From: Adenophora triphylla var. japonica
Lineage: Eukaryota > Streptophyta > Magnoliopsida > Asterales > Campanulaceae
DNA length: 64,000 nucleotides
Reading direction: 5' to 3'
Assembly (NCBI GenBank): GCA_022495995.1
Contig: JAFEMH010006931.1
Location: forward strand, 1-64,000
Made by a program: the position numbers and the translations under genes. A model generated the notes under the pieces. It saw only the letters and a program-made list of their open reading frames with translations, had not been told where the DNA came from and did no database searches. Positions 21,909 through 35,910 of this stretch are shown here, piece after piece. Within the stretch, counting starts at the first letter, position 1; each line of letters starts with the position of its first letter.

Positions 21909-23902
21909 CTACTGATGTCGTTGCTCGGCGTCATCAAAAACTTGATCTTGAGTGACCTTGACCTCTTCCTCATCTGCATCCATGATCTCTTGGACAGCTG
22001 TATCAAAATTTATGGGTTGAACGACAGGTGCAACCCAAGGCTCCAGCCCATCATCAACATCTTGTTTGGCTATCACAGCTAAATCGTTGGCATCGTAAGG
22101 TACGAGATAGTGATCAGCACGGGCTACATCATTATAGAGATCTTTGTACACCCACTGATCTAGTTTTTCAACACTCAAGTCGACAACGAGATCTACCACA
22201 ACTCAACGAACCATTTGCTAGTGCCCGAATCCAATAAAGTCACGAGCTCGGGACATAATGACGTTGTAACACTCATCACTGTTCTTGTACCTCTCTACCG
22301 CCGCCTTTTCCCTGGCTTGGGCCTCTTTTTCCCACTTGATCCTCGCATCTCGACAGTATCGTCCATATTCAGCATCCTATTATTTCGGTCTTGGAACATT
22401 TTGGTGAGCTGTTCGACTTGGCCCTCTAGTTTGATCTTATCCTGGCTAGCAAGGGCAACCTCATTCTCCAGGTTAGCCTTTAGAGGGTCCCAAGTTGCGA
22501 TCTGCTCTTAGAGGGGAGCCAGCTGCTCCTTGGCCATTCTAAGGGCTTGGTAAGTTTCATCCCTTTCTTTCTCGGTGTTGAAGTGGGCCACCTATACCGC
22601 CGAGCATCGAGCATCAAGATCATGGAGTTTTTTCTTCAGCTCCTCGGCCTCTCTCACCTTTCTAGCAAGATTAGCTTGGGAAGTTCTCTCCTTCTCTAAG
22701 GCTTCCCTCCATTCACACCTAGCCTGCTCAGCCAAGGCACGAGACTACGAGAAAGAAGAGGAGCGATCAAAAATTTGTACTTTAAGGAAAAGAAAAATTG
22801 AGAAAAAGATAAGTGGTACCTCGGAGGCCACTATGCTAGAGCGGTAGCTGAACTCCTCCGGCGTGAGACTAGAGTCAGGAATGGAGGCTAGCAGGTTCCT
22901 ATTGGTCCGTCAAACGATGACCTGTCCCAAAGCCATTTGGGTTACTTGACATAAAGAGTTTACTCCTGTTAAAAGAGCAACGTCGATTAATGCATCTACC
23001 AAAGACTGCACTGCCCCTGCATCTCTAGACTCTGAGGCTTAACCAAAAGGAGGGCTGGAGACAAACCCTGGCGACCTAGATGGTCTGACCGACACAACCC
23101 TTCTGATCAAGGGACTAACCTCTTCAATATCGGCCTCATCTCTGGACCTTTTCCTATTCCAATTGACGGTCAAGGCAATATCATTGTCATCTTGAACTTC
23201 GAGCTCTAGCTTTAGGTCGACAAAATAAGTAGTAAGCCTTTGACCGGCCACAAGCTCGAGCTGCAGGTCAGCACTTGACCTTTGTACAGCTTCAATATTT
23301 GCACCGCCGTCTGTACTAGGAGCTACGGCCTGCCTCTCCACACTTTGGCTGACATCAATATCCTCTATTGGCTGGACTGGCTCAGTTCCATTAATTGGAA
23401 CCATCCCTACTCCTTCTTTGGGAGTATGTTGTTTCAAGCGGTGGTTTTCCATTTCCTACTAGCCCGCGCGTTGGCGCGACCATGGCTCTTCCTGCTCATC
23501 CTTCGATCACCCAGGTCAATGATGTGATCCATCTGGTTTTCTTGCTTGGGTGTTAGAACTGTACAGAAATAAAGAGTGGAAAGTTAAGACAAGGCGATCA
23601 ACGATCAAAAAGTAAGGCAAAAAGTGAGCAGTGGTGAAAAGGTACTTAACCGCCGTAATGATCCAATCGCCGACAATAACCTGGCACCCTCTTATATAGG
23701 GAACACTATGCCTCGAACTTCTCGCGCTCATGTATCACCCAACCAGGATACCTAAGGCTTCTAATTATAGGGACCGGATGAGCAACTCCATCCTCATCAT
23801 GCCAGCCAGGACATAATAGTCCTTGCTAGACTTTAAAGTCTCCCAGTTTACCGTACTCCTATGAGCTAGAGCCATCAACCTCCGGGTCAGTACATTGCTC
23901 CA
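21909..23902 (-). pseudogene. Antisense ORF of element C, 3' part
   Basis: Read leftwards from the D insertion site. Pieces: 23731-23516 (71 codons), 23452-23039 (137 codons, acidic, with NRKRSRDEADIEEVSP) and 22199-21909 (96 codons, acidic C-terminus). Between them, near 22500-22250, a broken frame gives QVEQLTKMFQDRNNRMLNM, which looks like a coiled coil. Tat-lineage elements such as Grande and Retand are known to carry an antisense ORF here. Its function is not known, and I recognise no enzyme. Stops and frameshifts break this copy. Confidence 0.6.
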
Positions 23903-25361
23903 TGTTGGGTATGCATGTTTTAACCCTCCTATTTTGTATTAGATTTGATTGATACCATAACCTCCTGTCTATTTTTAAAGGACTTTAGGACCCTATGTAA
24001 TGAAGCTTAGACTTCAATTTTTTAGCTAAGTCCATTTTATAGAATAGGTTAAATTTAGGCTTGAAGACTGGCACAAGACTCATTGGATCTAAGGATATGC
24101 AGCCGTAAGTTCAAAACCGCCTAGTGGAATTCTTGGTTAAGAACCGCTCCTGAACTCCAGTGTGCAAACCGCCTCGTTGAACCGCACATGCAACTGCATT
24201 GCAGTTCCAAATCTCAACCGCACTGAAGGATCCTCAAACGCTGGTGAAACCGCTCTTGTCAAACCGCTCCTCACCAACCGCATCCAATGATTGGCTACTT
24301 GAAGTGAACCACTTTTTATCCGTTGGAATCCACGTCAGCAATATCAAAAGTCAACCACCAAATCTTGTCACTCGATTCAATGTCAGAGAAGATCTGCAAG
24401 GATCTTGAAAAGGTGACAGGTGTCCTAACCTCATTGCTTGCACCGAGCCCGATCGCCTTTATCTCGCAGCACTGTACCAAAGGACAAAAGTGGTCATTGT
24501 GGACCAATAGGATTGCATCAAGTACGTCCTTACAAATACCGTATCCAACGGCTAGTTTCTTGATGCTTGGGTATAAATACCCCTAATCTTCACCATTTGA
24601 AGATTGCTTGAAAAATTGAGAAATTGCCGTGTTCATGTGAAGTTGAAGCTCGCCTTAAATTCATAAGTCCTTTGAATCTTCATCTTCATACTTCAAGAAA
24701 TATTCCCAGAAATCAAGCCTTAACACATTCAAGAATCATTGAGCTCTACATCTCACAGATTTAAAGAGCCTTGATCTTGTTCTCACACACACACCTCACT
24801 TGTTTAATCACATAGATTATACATTTGAGATACACTGGTTATAGTCTAGGATTTGTTCTTCATAGAAAAGATTTTATTGTACTTTGTAATCTCTCAAATA
24901 CTTAATATAAAATCTCTCTTAGAAATCCAAGACTAACCATCTTGGTAGTGGACGTAGATCGTTTATCGATTGAACCACTCCAAATATTGTGTTCTTATTT
25001 TCTGCATTTATATTTACTTGTGCTTACTAATTACCTTTCTGTTTCTCTGTTTGATCTTTATATAGTTATCCATTATTGTAATAGTGTGTTTGGAGTTAAC
25101 AAAGTCAAAACCACACGTGTTTGTAAAACTGCACTTATCAAAACCGCTAGCAAAACCGCATTTTACAAACCGCCTCTAAAACCGCTTTACACTCTATAAT
25201 TCCGCTGTGCATTTTACACCATCACTTGCAGTCTGTTATCAACTGCAGGAGGATTTTGTAAGCAAGAGGTTTAGTTTTTAAAAGAGGGCGAAAAATTTTA
25301 TACAGCTATTCACCCCCCTCTAGCTGTATTTTCATCCTTGTTGCCAGCTTTGGGACCAACA
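23903..25361 (+). repeat. 5' LTR of element D
   Basis: 1459 bp, TGTTGGG to CCAACA. TATA box TATAAATA at 24572-24579. Twelve AACCGC hexamers, eight of them between about 24114 and 24290, upstream of the TATA box, and four near 25140-25190. Confidence 0.95.
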
Positions 25362-25363
25362 AG

Positions 25364-25375
25364 TGGTATCGTAGC
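25364..25375 (+). other. Primer binding site of D, initiator tRNA-Met type
   Basis: TGGTATCGTAGC lies two bases after the LTR. It differs at two positions from the usual copia site TGGTATCAGAGC, so priming may be impaired. Confidence 0.75.
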
Positions 25376-25416
25376 GAACACATTTTAAAACCATCGTTTT
25401 TCAAGCTTAACATCTT

Positions 25417-27766
25417 GTGTGCCGATTCGATATGGCAAATACAAAGACAATGACTACTGTTAACTATTCACACATTCCAATCTTGGACGAAGACCACTTT
25501 GACATCTGGAAGTGCCGAATGCTTATTCATTTGGAAACTATAGATGAAATGCTGGTGGAGTGCGTGATCAATGGCCCGTTAGTTCCAATGAAGGCCAACA
25601 CAGATGCAACCACCAGTGCAACAATTCCAGAGGTCAAAAAGCCAAAAGAAGAGTGGTCGGATGAAGAGAATAGATTGGTTACCTTGGACAGCAAGGCTAG
25701 GCACATCATTTCGGAACCCTCCCCGTATCAACTCTACGTAAAGTGATGTACCTCAAAACCGCAGCGTATGTGGGATGCCATTGAGAGCTACCTCGAAGGT
25801 GATGACGAATGCAAGGAAAGCAAATTATATGCCGTTGAAAGATCATACAACAACTTCAATGTAAAATCCAACGAAACCTCAAGGCCAAACCTACGACCGA
25901 TATGTTGAGGTAGTTAATGCTTGTAGATCTCTTGGCAAAACTTTAACCGATAAGGAAATCAATATGACTTTCCTATCTCGCTTTAGGTTCTAAATGGGTA
26001 AATAAGGCTACCTCTTTAGAAGACTCCAAAGTTTTGGGTACTTGGTCGTTAAGTAACTTGTACGCCAATCTTAGAGTCTATGAATTAAAATTAAATCATA
26101 TTGAAGAGATTGAAGGGAAAACCAAATCGCTATCCATGTCCGTCGTGGAACATGAGAAGAAACCATCTACATCCAATCAAACCACCGATCCTTCCATATC
26201 AACCTCATCACTCATCGAGATGGATGATGATGATTTTGCCATGTTTGTGAAAAGATTCCAAAATTTAGAAAATCTTCAAAACCTTTCACAAAATCATTTT
26301 CAAAAGGCAAACCTCCTGCAACGTTTTCTAAGGCTGGAGATACAAAGAAAAAGAGTGATCTAGTTTGCTACAATTGTAGAAAACCTGGTCACTTCGCATC
26401 TGAGTGTCCACAGCCTAAATATGAATACATGAAAAAGAAAACCTCTCCTGCGAAATTTTCTCGTCGCAAGGGAATGGTTGCCGAGGAGGAAGAGAATTCC
26501 AAGGAATTGGCTACTTGGATTGAAACAGATTCGATGATGGAAGTGATGATGAAACCGAAGAGGTTAATCTCTCGCACTGCGTACGCTTCCGATGAGTCAG
26601 ATTCTGAGTCAATCGAGTCGCAAGATATGGAAGAGAAAGAGGTTTCTTCAAAACTTCCAAATTTTAAATTGGATGATGATATCAAACTTACTCCTAGCAT
26701 TAAGATAGGAAATTGCTCGTATTCACGTCCCATTTTTCCTCCTACAAATGCTCCACCTTCAAAAACAATTCCAAAGAAGAAAACTTTAAAAAAGGTGGTG
26801 GAAGAGGTTTCTCCCATGGAACATGAAAGGATGTTCAAGGAAGTCGAATGGTGATCCATCAATTCTCTAATCTTAAGAAAGCCTTAAGCTTAGCTCATGA
26901 TGAACTTAATCAGTACAAGACGGAGAAAACCGTGATGAAGTCCGAAATTTCAAATCTTAAGGACCAAATCAGTATGACTCCTCTTGCCGATCGTAACCGC
27001 ATCCTTGAAACTAAGGTTGCCGCACTTCAACTCCGGAATGATGACTTGGTAACCCAAATCAACGATCGCCAAAAGATTATTGATTCGTGGCTCAAGTCTC
27101 AATCCACCAAGGATAAAATCATGGACTTCCAAGTTCCTCCTGGAATTAAGGAAGGCCTAGGTTTTGGATCTGAGGAAGAGGAGAAGTGTGCATCCTCGAG
27201 TGAAAAGGATGAGGAAATTTTGGAACTAACTAAAGAAATTCCTAAGGGGAAGCATGCTAAAGAAAAGGGTAAAGCACGACAAATTAATTATGTCTACCCA
27301 AAAGGAAAGCAATATGGGAAGAATTCGGTGTTAAAACCAAAGGATTCTGTGGAAGCAGCTGAAGAGGAAATGGCTTATGGAATTGGTCGCATACCTGCTC
27401 CAACCGCTCCTGGTGGAAAAGGTGGTGTCGCTAACTCTGTGTCCGACCGCGCATCTTCTTCGACCGCTCCTCCCGCCTTCAAAAGCAGTGAATAGCGTTC
27501 CTGTGAAATACGTGGTCAAACCAAAGCCTGTTCCCTTTATCTCAGCCGGACTTTTAGCTGGAACCGCTCCTCCAAAACCGCTTCCTTGTCCCAAACCGCA
27601 TGCAACTCCTAAGAAGAGTAAGGAGTTAGTAAAACCTCATGAAGCTTGTAGCTATTATAAATGTTCTGTGTGTGATGGTTTAGGTCACAAGGCTGCAGAA
27701 TGCCTTTTGCGGTTCACATCCAATGCCAGGAAGAGTAAACCTCCTTCGTCAAGGTGTGGGTCGTAA
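25417..27766 (+). pseudogene. gag: Gag of element D, frameshifted
   Basis: The start region (25417-25746) carries YSHIPILDEDHFDIWKCRML and EEWSDEENRLVTLDSKARHI, the UBN2/DUF4219-type gag of SIRE elements. A stop at 25744 and frame changes break it. The piece at 26034-26363 ends just before a CCHC zinc knuckle at about 26367-26411 (pattern C-X2-C-X4-H-X4-C). Pieces at 26429-26854 and 26848-27495 are acidic and coiled-coil rich (KTVMKSEISNLKDQISM). A second CCHC knuckle (CSVCDGLGHKAAEC) lies at about 27664-27705. Two knuckles and a long linker fit SIRE gag. Its role would be RNA packaging in particles. Confidence 0.8.
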
Positions 27767-27844
27767 AGGGTTGCTAACTTCAGACCCAAGGAATAAAGGG
27801 GGACCTCGTTCTTAATGTTTACATTTCAGGTCCTCTCGCTTCAT

Positions 27845-30800
27845 GGCCGGTCACTCCAAGGATAATGAATGGTATCTTGACAAAGGGTCGCTCAAGACAT
27901 ATGACCGGGAGATAGATCATTACTTGAAGATGTCATTGAAGCAAGTGGTCCTTCTGTAACCTTTGGTGACAACAACAAAGGCAAGACCATTGGATATGGT
28001 GTTATAAGGAGAGGAAACCTAACCATTGAGAAGGTTTCTCTTGTTCAAGGACTCAAGCACAACCTCCTTTCAATTTCTCAATTCTGCGACAAAGGAATGC
28101 TTTGCAACTTCACGTCATCAAATTGCTTTATCAAAGATAGCATTTCCTGCGTCACCCTACTCACAGGATTCGTAAGAGTAATATTTACATTATTGATCTA
28201 AATTCGCATGTAGTATTACTAATCTCTCGTTTTGTAGCTAAGAATGTGAGCGAAAATAGTTGGCTATGGCACAAGAGGTCGAGCCACTTGAACTTCAAGT
28301 ATCTTGCAAAGATTGGTAGGGAAAACCTCGTTCGTGGTTTACCCAAAGTGGCTGACCACCATCCGTAGAAATGCAAAGGCATGCCACTTGGTAAGCAAAC
28401 CGCGTCGTCTTTCACCAGCAAGACCGCACCATCAACTTCAAGATGCTTACAACCGCTTCACATAGATTTGTTTGGACCCGTAACCACCGCCAAAGATTGG
28501 AGGAAATAGATATACCTTAGTGGTGGTGGATGATTACTCAAGATATACGTGGGTTGAGATGATGATTTCCAAAGATGATCACTATGAGATTCTCACCGCA
28601 CTCTTTAGACGGCTCCAAACTCAAAAAGAAGACGACATCGTTAGTGTTCGATCGTATAATGGAACGGAATTTAAGAACAACGGTGTTGCTCAAGATTGTG
28701 ATGACCATGGGATTGATCACAATTTTTCAATCACGGTGTTCCACAACAAAATGGGGTTGTGGAAAGAAAGAATAGGACGTTGATTGAGGCCGGAAAGACA
28801 ATGATATCTCAAGCGAAGCTACCTCGCATTTTTGGGCCGAAGCAATCAACACCGCATGCTTCACTCGTAACCGCTCCCTCATCAACAAAACCTATAATAA
28901 GACTCCCTATGAGCTTTGGCGAGGAAGAACCCCCAACATTGCATTCTTCAAGATCTTTGGCCGCAAATGTTTTGTCCTCTACAACTAAGAGAAAATAGAG
29001 GTAAATTCGGAGCCAAAGCCGACGAAGGTATTTTTGTTGGGTATGCTAAACATTCAAAAGCTTTTCGTGTTTTCAATAAAACTAGTTTAAAAATAGTTGA
29101 GTCTCGTCCATGTTACTTTTGATGAGCATTCTCTCCTTGAGCCACATTTGGCTCCAAATGTTGCCGATGATTTTGTTGAGCATAATGAAACAGTGAACCA
29201 TCTCAAACCGCACCCGAACCTCAACCGCAAAATCCAAAGACCCTCAACCGAAATTCCCTCAAACCGCACCTTTGAAACCGCACCAGTTCCTACTCCGTAT
29301 GCAACTCCTAGGGAAGAAGAAGTTGAGAATTCCCCTATCCAGCCTTATAGAACCTCTTCGTCAACTTACATTCCATGACTTCGCCGAAGGATCTAACGAC
29401 GTTCCAATTGAAGATCTTCAAAGAAACCTCACCCAACCAGACTTACCCCCAGAGGTTCGTGAAGTCGCTAGCCACCCTCACAAATGTGATTGGTGATCTA
29501 TTTTCCGGTGTTCAAACAAGGAGATCGAACTATGACGAGCATACTTCGCTTTTATCTCAAGTTGAACCCAAGAAGATTGATGAAGCACTCCAAGATTCCA
29601 CTTGGGTCGTTGCTATGCAAGAAGAACTCAACCAGTTTGAAAGATGCAAGGTCTGGACTTTGGTGCCTAGACCTCAGGATCAAGGAGTGATAGGAACTAA
29701 GTGGGTATTTAGGAATAAGATGGACGAGAATGGAAGCATCACTAGGAATAAAGCAAGGTTGGTTGCACAAGGATATAGGCAAGAAGAAGGAATAGATTAT
29801 GATGAAACCTTTGCTCCAGCTTGCAAGATTGGAAGCTATCGTAATCTTCTTAGCCTACGCCTCTTTCAAGCGTTTCAAGTTATATCAAATGGACGTAAAG
29901 AGTGCATTCCTCAACGGCGAACCGCAAGAGACCGTGTATGTTGCCCAACCACCGGATTTGAAGACTCCAAATTTCCCAATCATGTCTACAAACCCTTAAA
30001 GCTTTGTATGGACTTAAGCAAGCTCCAAGGGCATGGTATGAGACTCTTTCTAAATTTTTACTAGAAAAAGGATTTAAACGTGGTAAAATCGATACAACTC
30101 TTTTTATTGCCAAATATAATGAGCATACTTTACTTGTTCAAATATATGTCGATGATATTATTTTTGGTTCTACTAATGAGTTACTTTGTAAGCGTTTCGA
30201 AAAGCTAATGAAAAGCAAGTTTGAGATGAGCATGATGGGAGAACTAACATTCTTCCTCGGGCTTCAAATCAAGCAATGCGAAGAAGGTATCTTCATTAGC
30301 CAAGCCAAGTACACCAAGGAGTTGATAAAGAAGTTTGGATTAGAAAATGCTAAAGCATATGATACTCCTATGGCCACCGGCAATAAGCTAGATAAGGATC
30401 TCAAAGGTAAGAAAGTTGATCAGACTTTATATCGAGGTATGATCGGCTCATTACTTTACTTAACTGCTAGTAGGCCAGATATTATGTTTAGTGTCTGTGT
30501 ATGTGCTCGCTATCGCGCATCCTAGAGAAGCACATCTTATTGCAGCCAAGCGTATAATTCGCTATTTATCCGGGAACCACTAACCTTGGACTTTGGTATT
30601 CCAAAGATTCGAACTTCGATCTTGTAGGTTATTCAGATGCAGATTATGCAATTTGTACTATTGACAGAAAAGCACTAGTGGTACTTGTCATTTCCTGAAT
30701 AGACTAGTTGCTTGGGCCAAAGAAGAAGCAAGCTTCAGCCAAAGTGTCAACCACAGAGGCCGAGTATATTGCCGCTGGTAGTTGTTTCCGCCAAATCCTT

Positions 30801-31087
30801 TGGATGAAGCAAATAGCTTGGTAGACTATGGAATCCATGAAGGGAATTGCCCTATCATGTGTGACAACACTTCAACTATTTCAGCCTCCAACAACCCCGT
30901 CATGCATTCCAAGACCAAGCATATTGATATCAAGTATCATTTCCTCAAAGACCATGTGGAGAAGAGGAATATCCATTTAGAGTACGTGGGGACAGACAAC
31001 CGCATTGCTGATATCCTCACCAAAGCTCTTGACTCCAAGAGGTTTTCATTCCTTAGAGGAGAAATGGGTATGCTTGAACTTAAATAA
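27845..31087 (+). pseudogene. pol: Pol of element D: protease remnant, integrase, RT, RNase H
   Basis: A protease-end and GAG-pre-integrase stretch (GKTIGYGVIRRGNLTIEKVS, HNLLSISQFCDKG) lies at 27970-28095. The integrase core (VVDDYSRYTWVEM) is at 28520-28720; in the motif usually read as SDNG the Asp is Tyr (SVRSYNGTEF), so a catalytic residue is lost. RT starts at about 29570 and is split across frames 29375-30064, 29799-29999 and 30004-30525, with LYQMDVKSAFLNGEP and YVDDIIFGST intact. RNase H (STTEAEYIAAG, then CDNTSTISASNN) ends at 31087 in GEMGMLELK. Frameshifts near 29820-30000 and elsewhere make the copy inactive. Confidence 0.85.
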
Positions 31088-32702
31088 ATTCCATACTTTT
31101 TATTAACTAACTTGTGTGTTAAGTATAGTTTCAATTCCACTGTTGAACCGCGTGCATCAAACCGCAAGTATATCCAACCGCACTGCAGCCAACCGCTTCA
31201 CTCAAACCGCATGCTGCAGCTCAACCGCTGGATCTCAACCGCAGCTCAACTCCGGAGTATTTTTTATCTTTACTTTTACTTACAGTTATTTTAAAAAAAA
31301 AACTGTTCAAATTCCTTTTATTTATTTTTCAGTCCTAATTTTTTTCTTTAAGGGTTTATTTGCAAATGTTTTCCCACGAAAATTTAAATTTTAAAGAGCA
31401 TTCAATGCAAAGGGAACATTAGCATTAAATGGCCTTCATGTCAGCCGTCATTGGTTGATGTGTTGAAGCTGAAAGGGTGCATGATTTGCAATGATTCACT
31501 GAGTTGGTGAAACTAAACTGTCCTTTCAACTGCCAAACCCTAAACCTTTCCTATATATAGAAGACATATCTCACCTTTTCAAACCTTTACGAACTATCTT
31601 CTCTGACCTTGTACCTTCAAGTGTCGGTGCTTCACCAAACCCCTCTTCTCTTTTCGTAATCTGCATTTAAAAGCTTTAAGTTTTCAAGTCAATGGCACCC
31701 AAATAACCAATCTTTGACATGGTATGACTTCTGAACCCTAATCCTCTTACTATTCTGAAATCATACTTGTTTAAACTTGCTCTAATCCGCCATTGTTGAA
31801 CCCTTGAATGTTCGAACACCAAGAACTGACTTTGGTTCATATGTTCTTCATTTCTTGATCTTTTTATATGAAATTTGTTGGGATATGTTCGGAATCATGT
31901 CTAGATTAGGATTATATGCTTTATTTCATGATCAATGATCATCTAGGACACTGATTTGGAACTTTTGAAAATGTTTGTTTCGAAAACCCATTTTATGATT
32001 TTTTCATTTTCTGGGTGATTCTGAGTAAAGTAATGATTTTTATTGTTATATTGTTAATCTACTGCTCAATGTGATCATTTTGACATGTTATTTGTTCATT
32101 TTGGTTAACATTCTTCAAATATCTGTTCTTGATGTTCTTCGTGTTCTTCATGCACTCATGTAACTGTTCATCTTCGTTTTCAGAAATTTGATATGTTTTG
32201 GTTTAACCTAATTCTCAATCTTGTTTTCCATACTTAGAAAATTTTTGAAATCTTGATTCTGTTTTTGCATGTTTGAACCGCGTCATTAGAACCGCATGCT
32301 ATGTTTTGAAACCGCACTTATAAGTGGATTAATTCTTGTTTCAAAACCGCATCATATGAACCGCATATTTCTCTTTTGTCAACCGCATGCTGAAAACCGC
32401 ATATTCTTTTGAACCGCATGCTTAGAAATTACTTAAGTATTACTAAGTATATAGGCTGGACACCATAACCTTCCTCTCTAAGCACCGCTTGCAGTGTGGG
32501 ATAACCTTGGATTACAATGCCACGTACTAAGTAAATATACTTTTGTGTTTTTCTTATTTGTTTTCCTACTTGTATTCACAGTTTCCTTGAAGTTGGAAAT
32601 TCTCATTTCCAAAACCGCACTATTGCCAACCGCATATGTGCACCAACCGCTTGAGAACTGTGATTTTCCTAAAATGTTCTAACTTGTGTGTTTTCTTTGT
32701 AG
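31088..32702 (+). other. Spacer between pol and env-like ORF of D, possible intron
   Basis: No coding domain. An ATG at 31692 opens a very short frame (MAPK then stop). ATG then GTATGA at 31719-31727 resembles a splice donor, and TTTTCTTTGTAG ending at 32702 resembles an acceptor directly before the env-like frame. A 36-base segment 32495-32530 is also flanked by GCAG and GTAAAT. The stretch is rich in AACCGC: seven at 31145-31245 and eleven at 32276-32645. Confidence 0.45.
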
Positions 32703-35700
32703 AATACCAAGTATTTCCTACCGGGTTGGGAGATAAACGAACCTGAGTTACTGCATCGATGCTCTTGGAAGGGAGATGATTAAGAAGTTGCGAGATTCAG
32801 AATCCTTCCCCTCTTCAACAAACAAAGAAACCTATACCATCCCTTTGTTCATTGATCAATTCTACTGCAGATCGCAGCCAAGGGAGAGACCGTCCTTTCG
32901 TATGGAACGAAGATCCCCAACTTAGTGGGAATTGTAGAAGGATTCAAAGTCTCAATTGACTACGGATATCGAGGCACCTTTGACTTCCACGTATCTAATG
33001 CTCCAGCTGAAGTATCCCAGAGATCCAAGATGCTACTTGCTCCACTCTCACCGGAAGGCTAGATTCCTTGTCCGGCTCCTACAAGAAGATAGCAAGGAGA
33101 GAGTTTGGAGAACTGATGAGCCATTTGTGCTACATAGTTGGAAAGTCTCGTATGTGGGAAAACAGAAACCACAACAACTTTACTTCTCATCGCTGGCGTA
33201 TTGCTGTGCCATCTTCATTGGCATGAAGCTCCATTGGCCCAAGATCTTGATGAGAGAACTGGCCAGCAGCATTGATGCCTACCAGCTAAAGACCAAAGAT
33301 GTGCATACCAAAGTGGAGACCCTTTTGGTAGATTGCTGACCGCCATCTTTGGCAATTATCAACACTTGGAAGATATGAGGACTACTACCCCTGACATTTG
33401 CTATCATTGGGGAGTTGAAGAATCCTTAGGCGTCAAGACTTTACACTCCTTCAGATTCTCTTTTGGCAATGATGACTACAGAGCTCTCTATGATGCTGAT
33501 ACCTTCCAACACAAAGAACCTTTTGTTGAGATGACCCCTGCAACCGCAGTCAAGGGCCTGACTAAAGCTGCAAAAGCGGTTACAAAGAAGAGAAAAGCCC
33601 CTGCAGAACCGCTCCTGAAGAAAACCAAAACCGCACCTACCCAACCGCGTGGTGCATCTGGTGCAGGCCCCAGCCAGAAGAAGCCAAGGAAAGAGAAGGA
33701 AAAGATGACACTTTTGGATGAAGTGGTTGAAGAAGAAGAAGAAGAGGAGGATGCAACCATTCCTCCATTGATTGCCAAGGCCAAGAAGGCAAAAGAAACT
33801 CAGGCTGAGCTAGCCAAGATGACCGATGAGGAGTTAGCCGCTACTATGAAGCCGAGATTGAGAGGATAAAGAAGAAGCAAGCCGAGAAGGGTGCCGCCTC
33901 AGGAAAAACCAAGGATCCTATTCCCCAACCGCCACCTTCTCAACCGCCCCAAACCCAAACTCTTATCCCAACACCACCTCAATCTCCTAACCGCTCCCAT
34001 CATTCCTCACCAGCCAAAACTCTATCACCAAAGCCGCTTTCTCCTCCTCAAACGCAAAGAGCTGCAACCGCTCAGGGGGAGAAACCAAAGAGGGTTAAGC
34101 ATTGCTTCAAAAAGACCCCAACCAAAGGCCCCAAGCGGTTTCTTCACCGAGTTCGCAACCAACCTTCTCCATCCCCACCTTCATCTCATTCTTCATCCTC
34201 TCATTCAACTTCCCATACACCATCCAAATCCCTTTCAGAATCTTACTCTTCTTATAGCCAAAACAAATCCCAAACTCCCTCACCTAAGAAAACAAACCGC
34301 TCCCCATCTATCCAAAATTCCAACCGCGCCCTATCACCACCTTATTCCCATCACACTCCAGCCATCTCTATTATCAATCTAAACCGCAATAGATCCCCAT
34401 CCCCTAACCGCGTTAATACTCCTCCACCTCCTGAATATTCCCCCCAACATAAATCTCCTACTCCTGACCGCCTTCCAACCCCACCTCCTCAAACCTCTCC
34501 CATTCCAGAAACTTCACCTCCTCAACAGAAATCCCCTTCTGTTGAAGTTCACACCACCAGTTCATCCTCAAATTCCAACCCTATCACTTCTGGAATTCCA
34601 ACCTCAAACATTCCACCTCCTCCAACCGCACCTATTTCAACCGCACCAATTCCTACCATCCCAACCGCACCTTCCACTTTACCCCAACCACTATCCATAC
34701 CTCACTCAACCGCTTCTGAATTCACTGTCCCTGCCAGCCGTATATTTCAAACCCTCCTAAACCCTTTACCTCAAACCGCCCCTCCAACTCAATCTCAACC
34801 TCCTCCCTCAATTACCCAAATTCCAACCCTTCAAACCGCTCCTTCTGACTACCTCCAAATTCTTTCCACCCTCCAACTGATTCAATCACAGTTGGTTATA
34901 AACCAAGGGCATATGCTGAAGCTCACTGTAATCTAACCTTGCCCCGGCGCTCCAATCAATCTCTGGAAGCCTCCAACCGCATCCTTCTTTCCAAAGTGGA
35001 CTCTCAAACCACCGAACCGGCAATCATGAAAGCCCAATTGATTGATGCCATTAAGGGGAGAGAATTTCCACATCCTCAACTACCTGCATCACAAGCCGTC
35101 AAACCGCAGCCTACACGTGCTTTCAAGGTTTCAAAGAAGACTTAGCCGAGGAGTGCTTAGTGCCACGGGTGATGCCGTTTCGAAATCACAACTTCATGAA
35201 ATGCTCACCAATCTTTCCAAAGTGAGTTTGTCACCGCCACCAACTCGCACCGATTTCTTTCATGAAGACCCTCCAAGAAACCCAACCGCAACAAGCCTCA
35301 ACCTCGCCCGCTCCTTCCCAAACCGCTGGATGACTTGCACTGAAAATCTTTAGTGAACCGGACTCCCTAAAAGACAGAATCAATGTTGACCTCAACATAA
35401 TGGGAGACAGTATCAAAGAGCAAGTAAAAACCTTTGATGATGATATCTCCTTCAGATTTGAGAACCTCAAGTCAGGCTTCAACCTCAAACTAGACAACTC
35501 CATCAAGGAATAGAAGTCCAACCTGAATGTGACTGTTGATCTGGAACCGCTTAGAGATGCTCTATCTACTCAAACAGTAGCCATTCAGGATGAGATCTTC
35601 ACATTCTACAATTCCTTGAAGGCCTGAAGGATTCACCTCTCAGATTAAAGACAGTGTTGATGCCAACTCAAGATCAGTTGATGCTGTTGGAACTGCTGCT

Positions 35701-35910
35701 GCTGAATCTGTAACCGCTCTCAAAACTGTTGAAACTACTCTTGCAAGACAGGTTGAAGACCTCAGAGCTTTAAGAAGAAATATCAGAGGTGAAAGCTCAG
35801 CCTTCAGACCATCATCAGGACCGCAGTTGCCCAACCAGGAAGTGAATCAACCAAGAGAGCAACCGCGTCATCATCATCAACCGCCTCATCATCGACCGCG
35901 TCAGCATTAG
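32703..35910 (+). pseudogene. Env-like ORF of D (SIRE type)
   Basis: The readable start near 32703 gives YFLPGWEINEPELLHRCSWK. Pieces at 32956-33339 and 33333-33869 follow in different frames. The region at 33560-33750 is basic and then acidic (KKRKAP, KKPRKEKEK, EEEEEEED), suggesting a nuclear rather than a membrane protein. Residues from 33890 to 34900 are strongly proline-rich. Beyond 35340 come hydrophilic, probably coiled-coil stretches, ending in a histidine-rich tail near 35870-35908. SIRE elements carry an ORF in this place called env-like. I see no signal peptide or transmembrane segment here, so an envelope role is unsupported. Several stops break this copy. Confidence 0.65.

Noticed and set aside
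32703..35910. True viral envelope gene
   Set aside because: No signal peptide, cleavage site or transmembrane segment is visible; the basic and proline-rich make-up points elsewhere.
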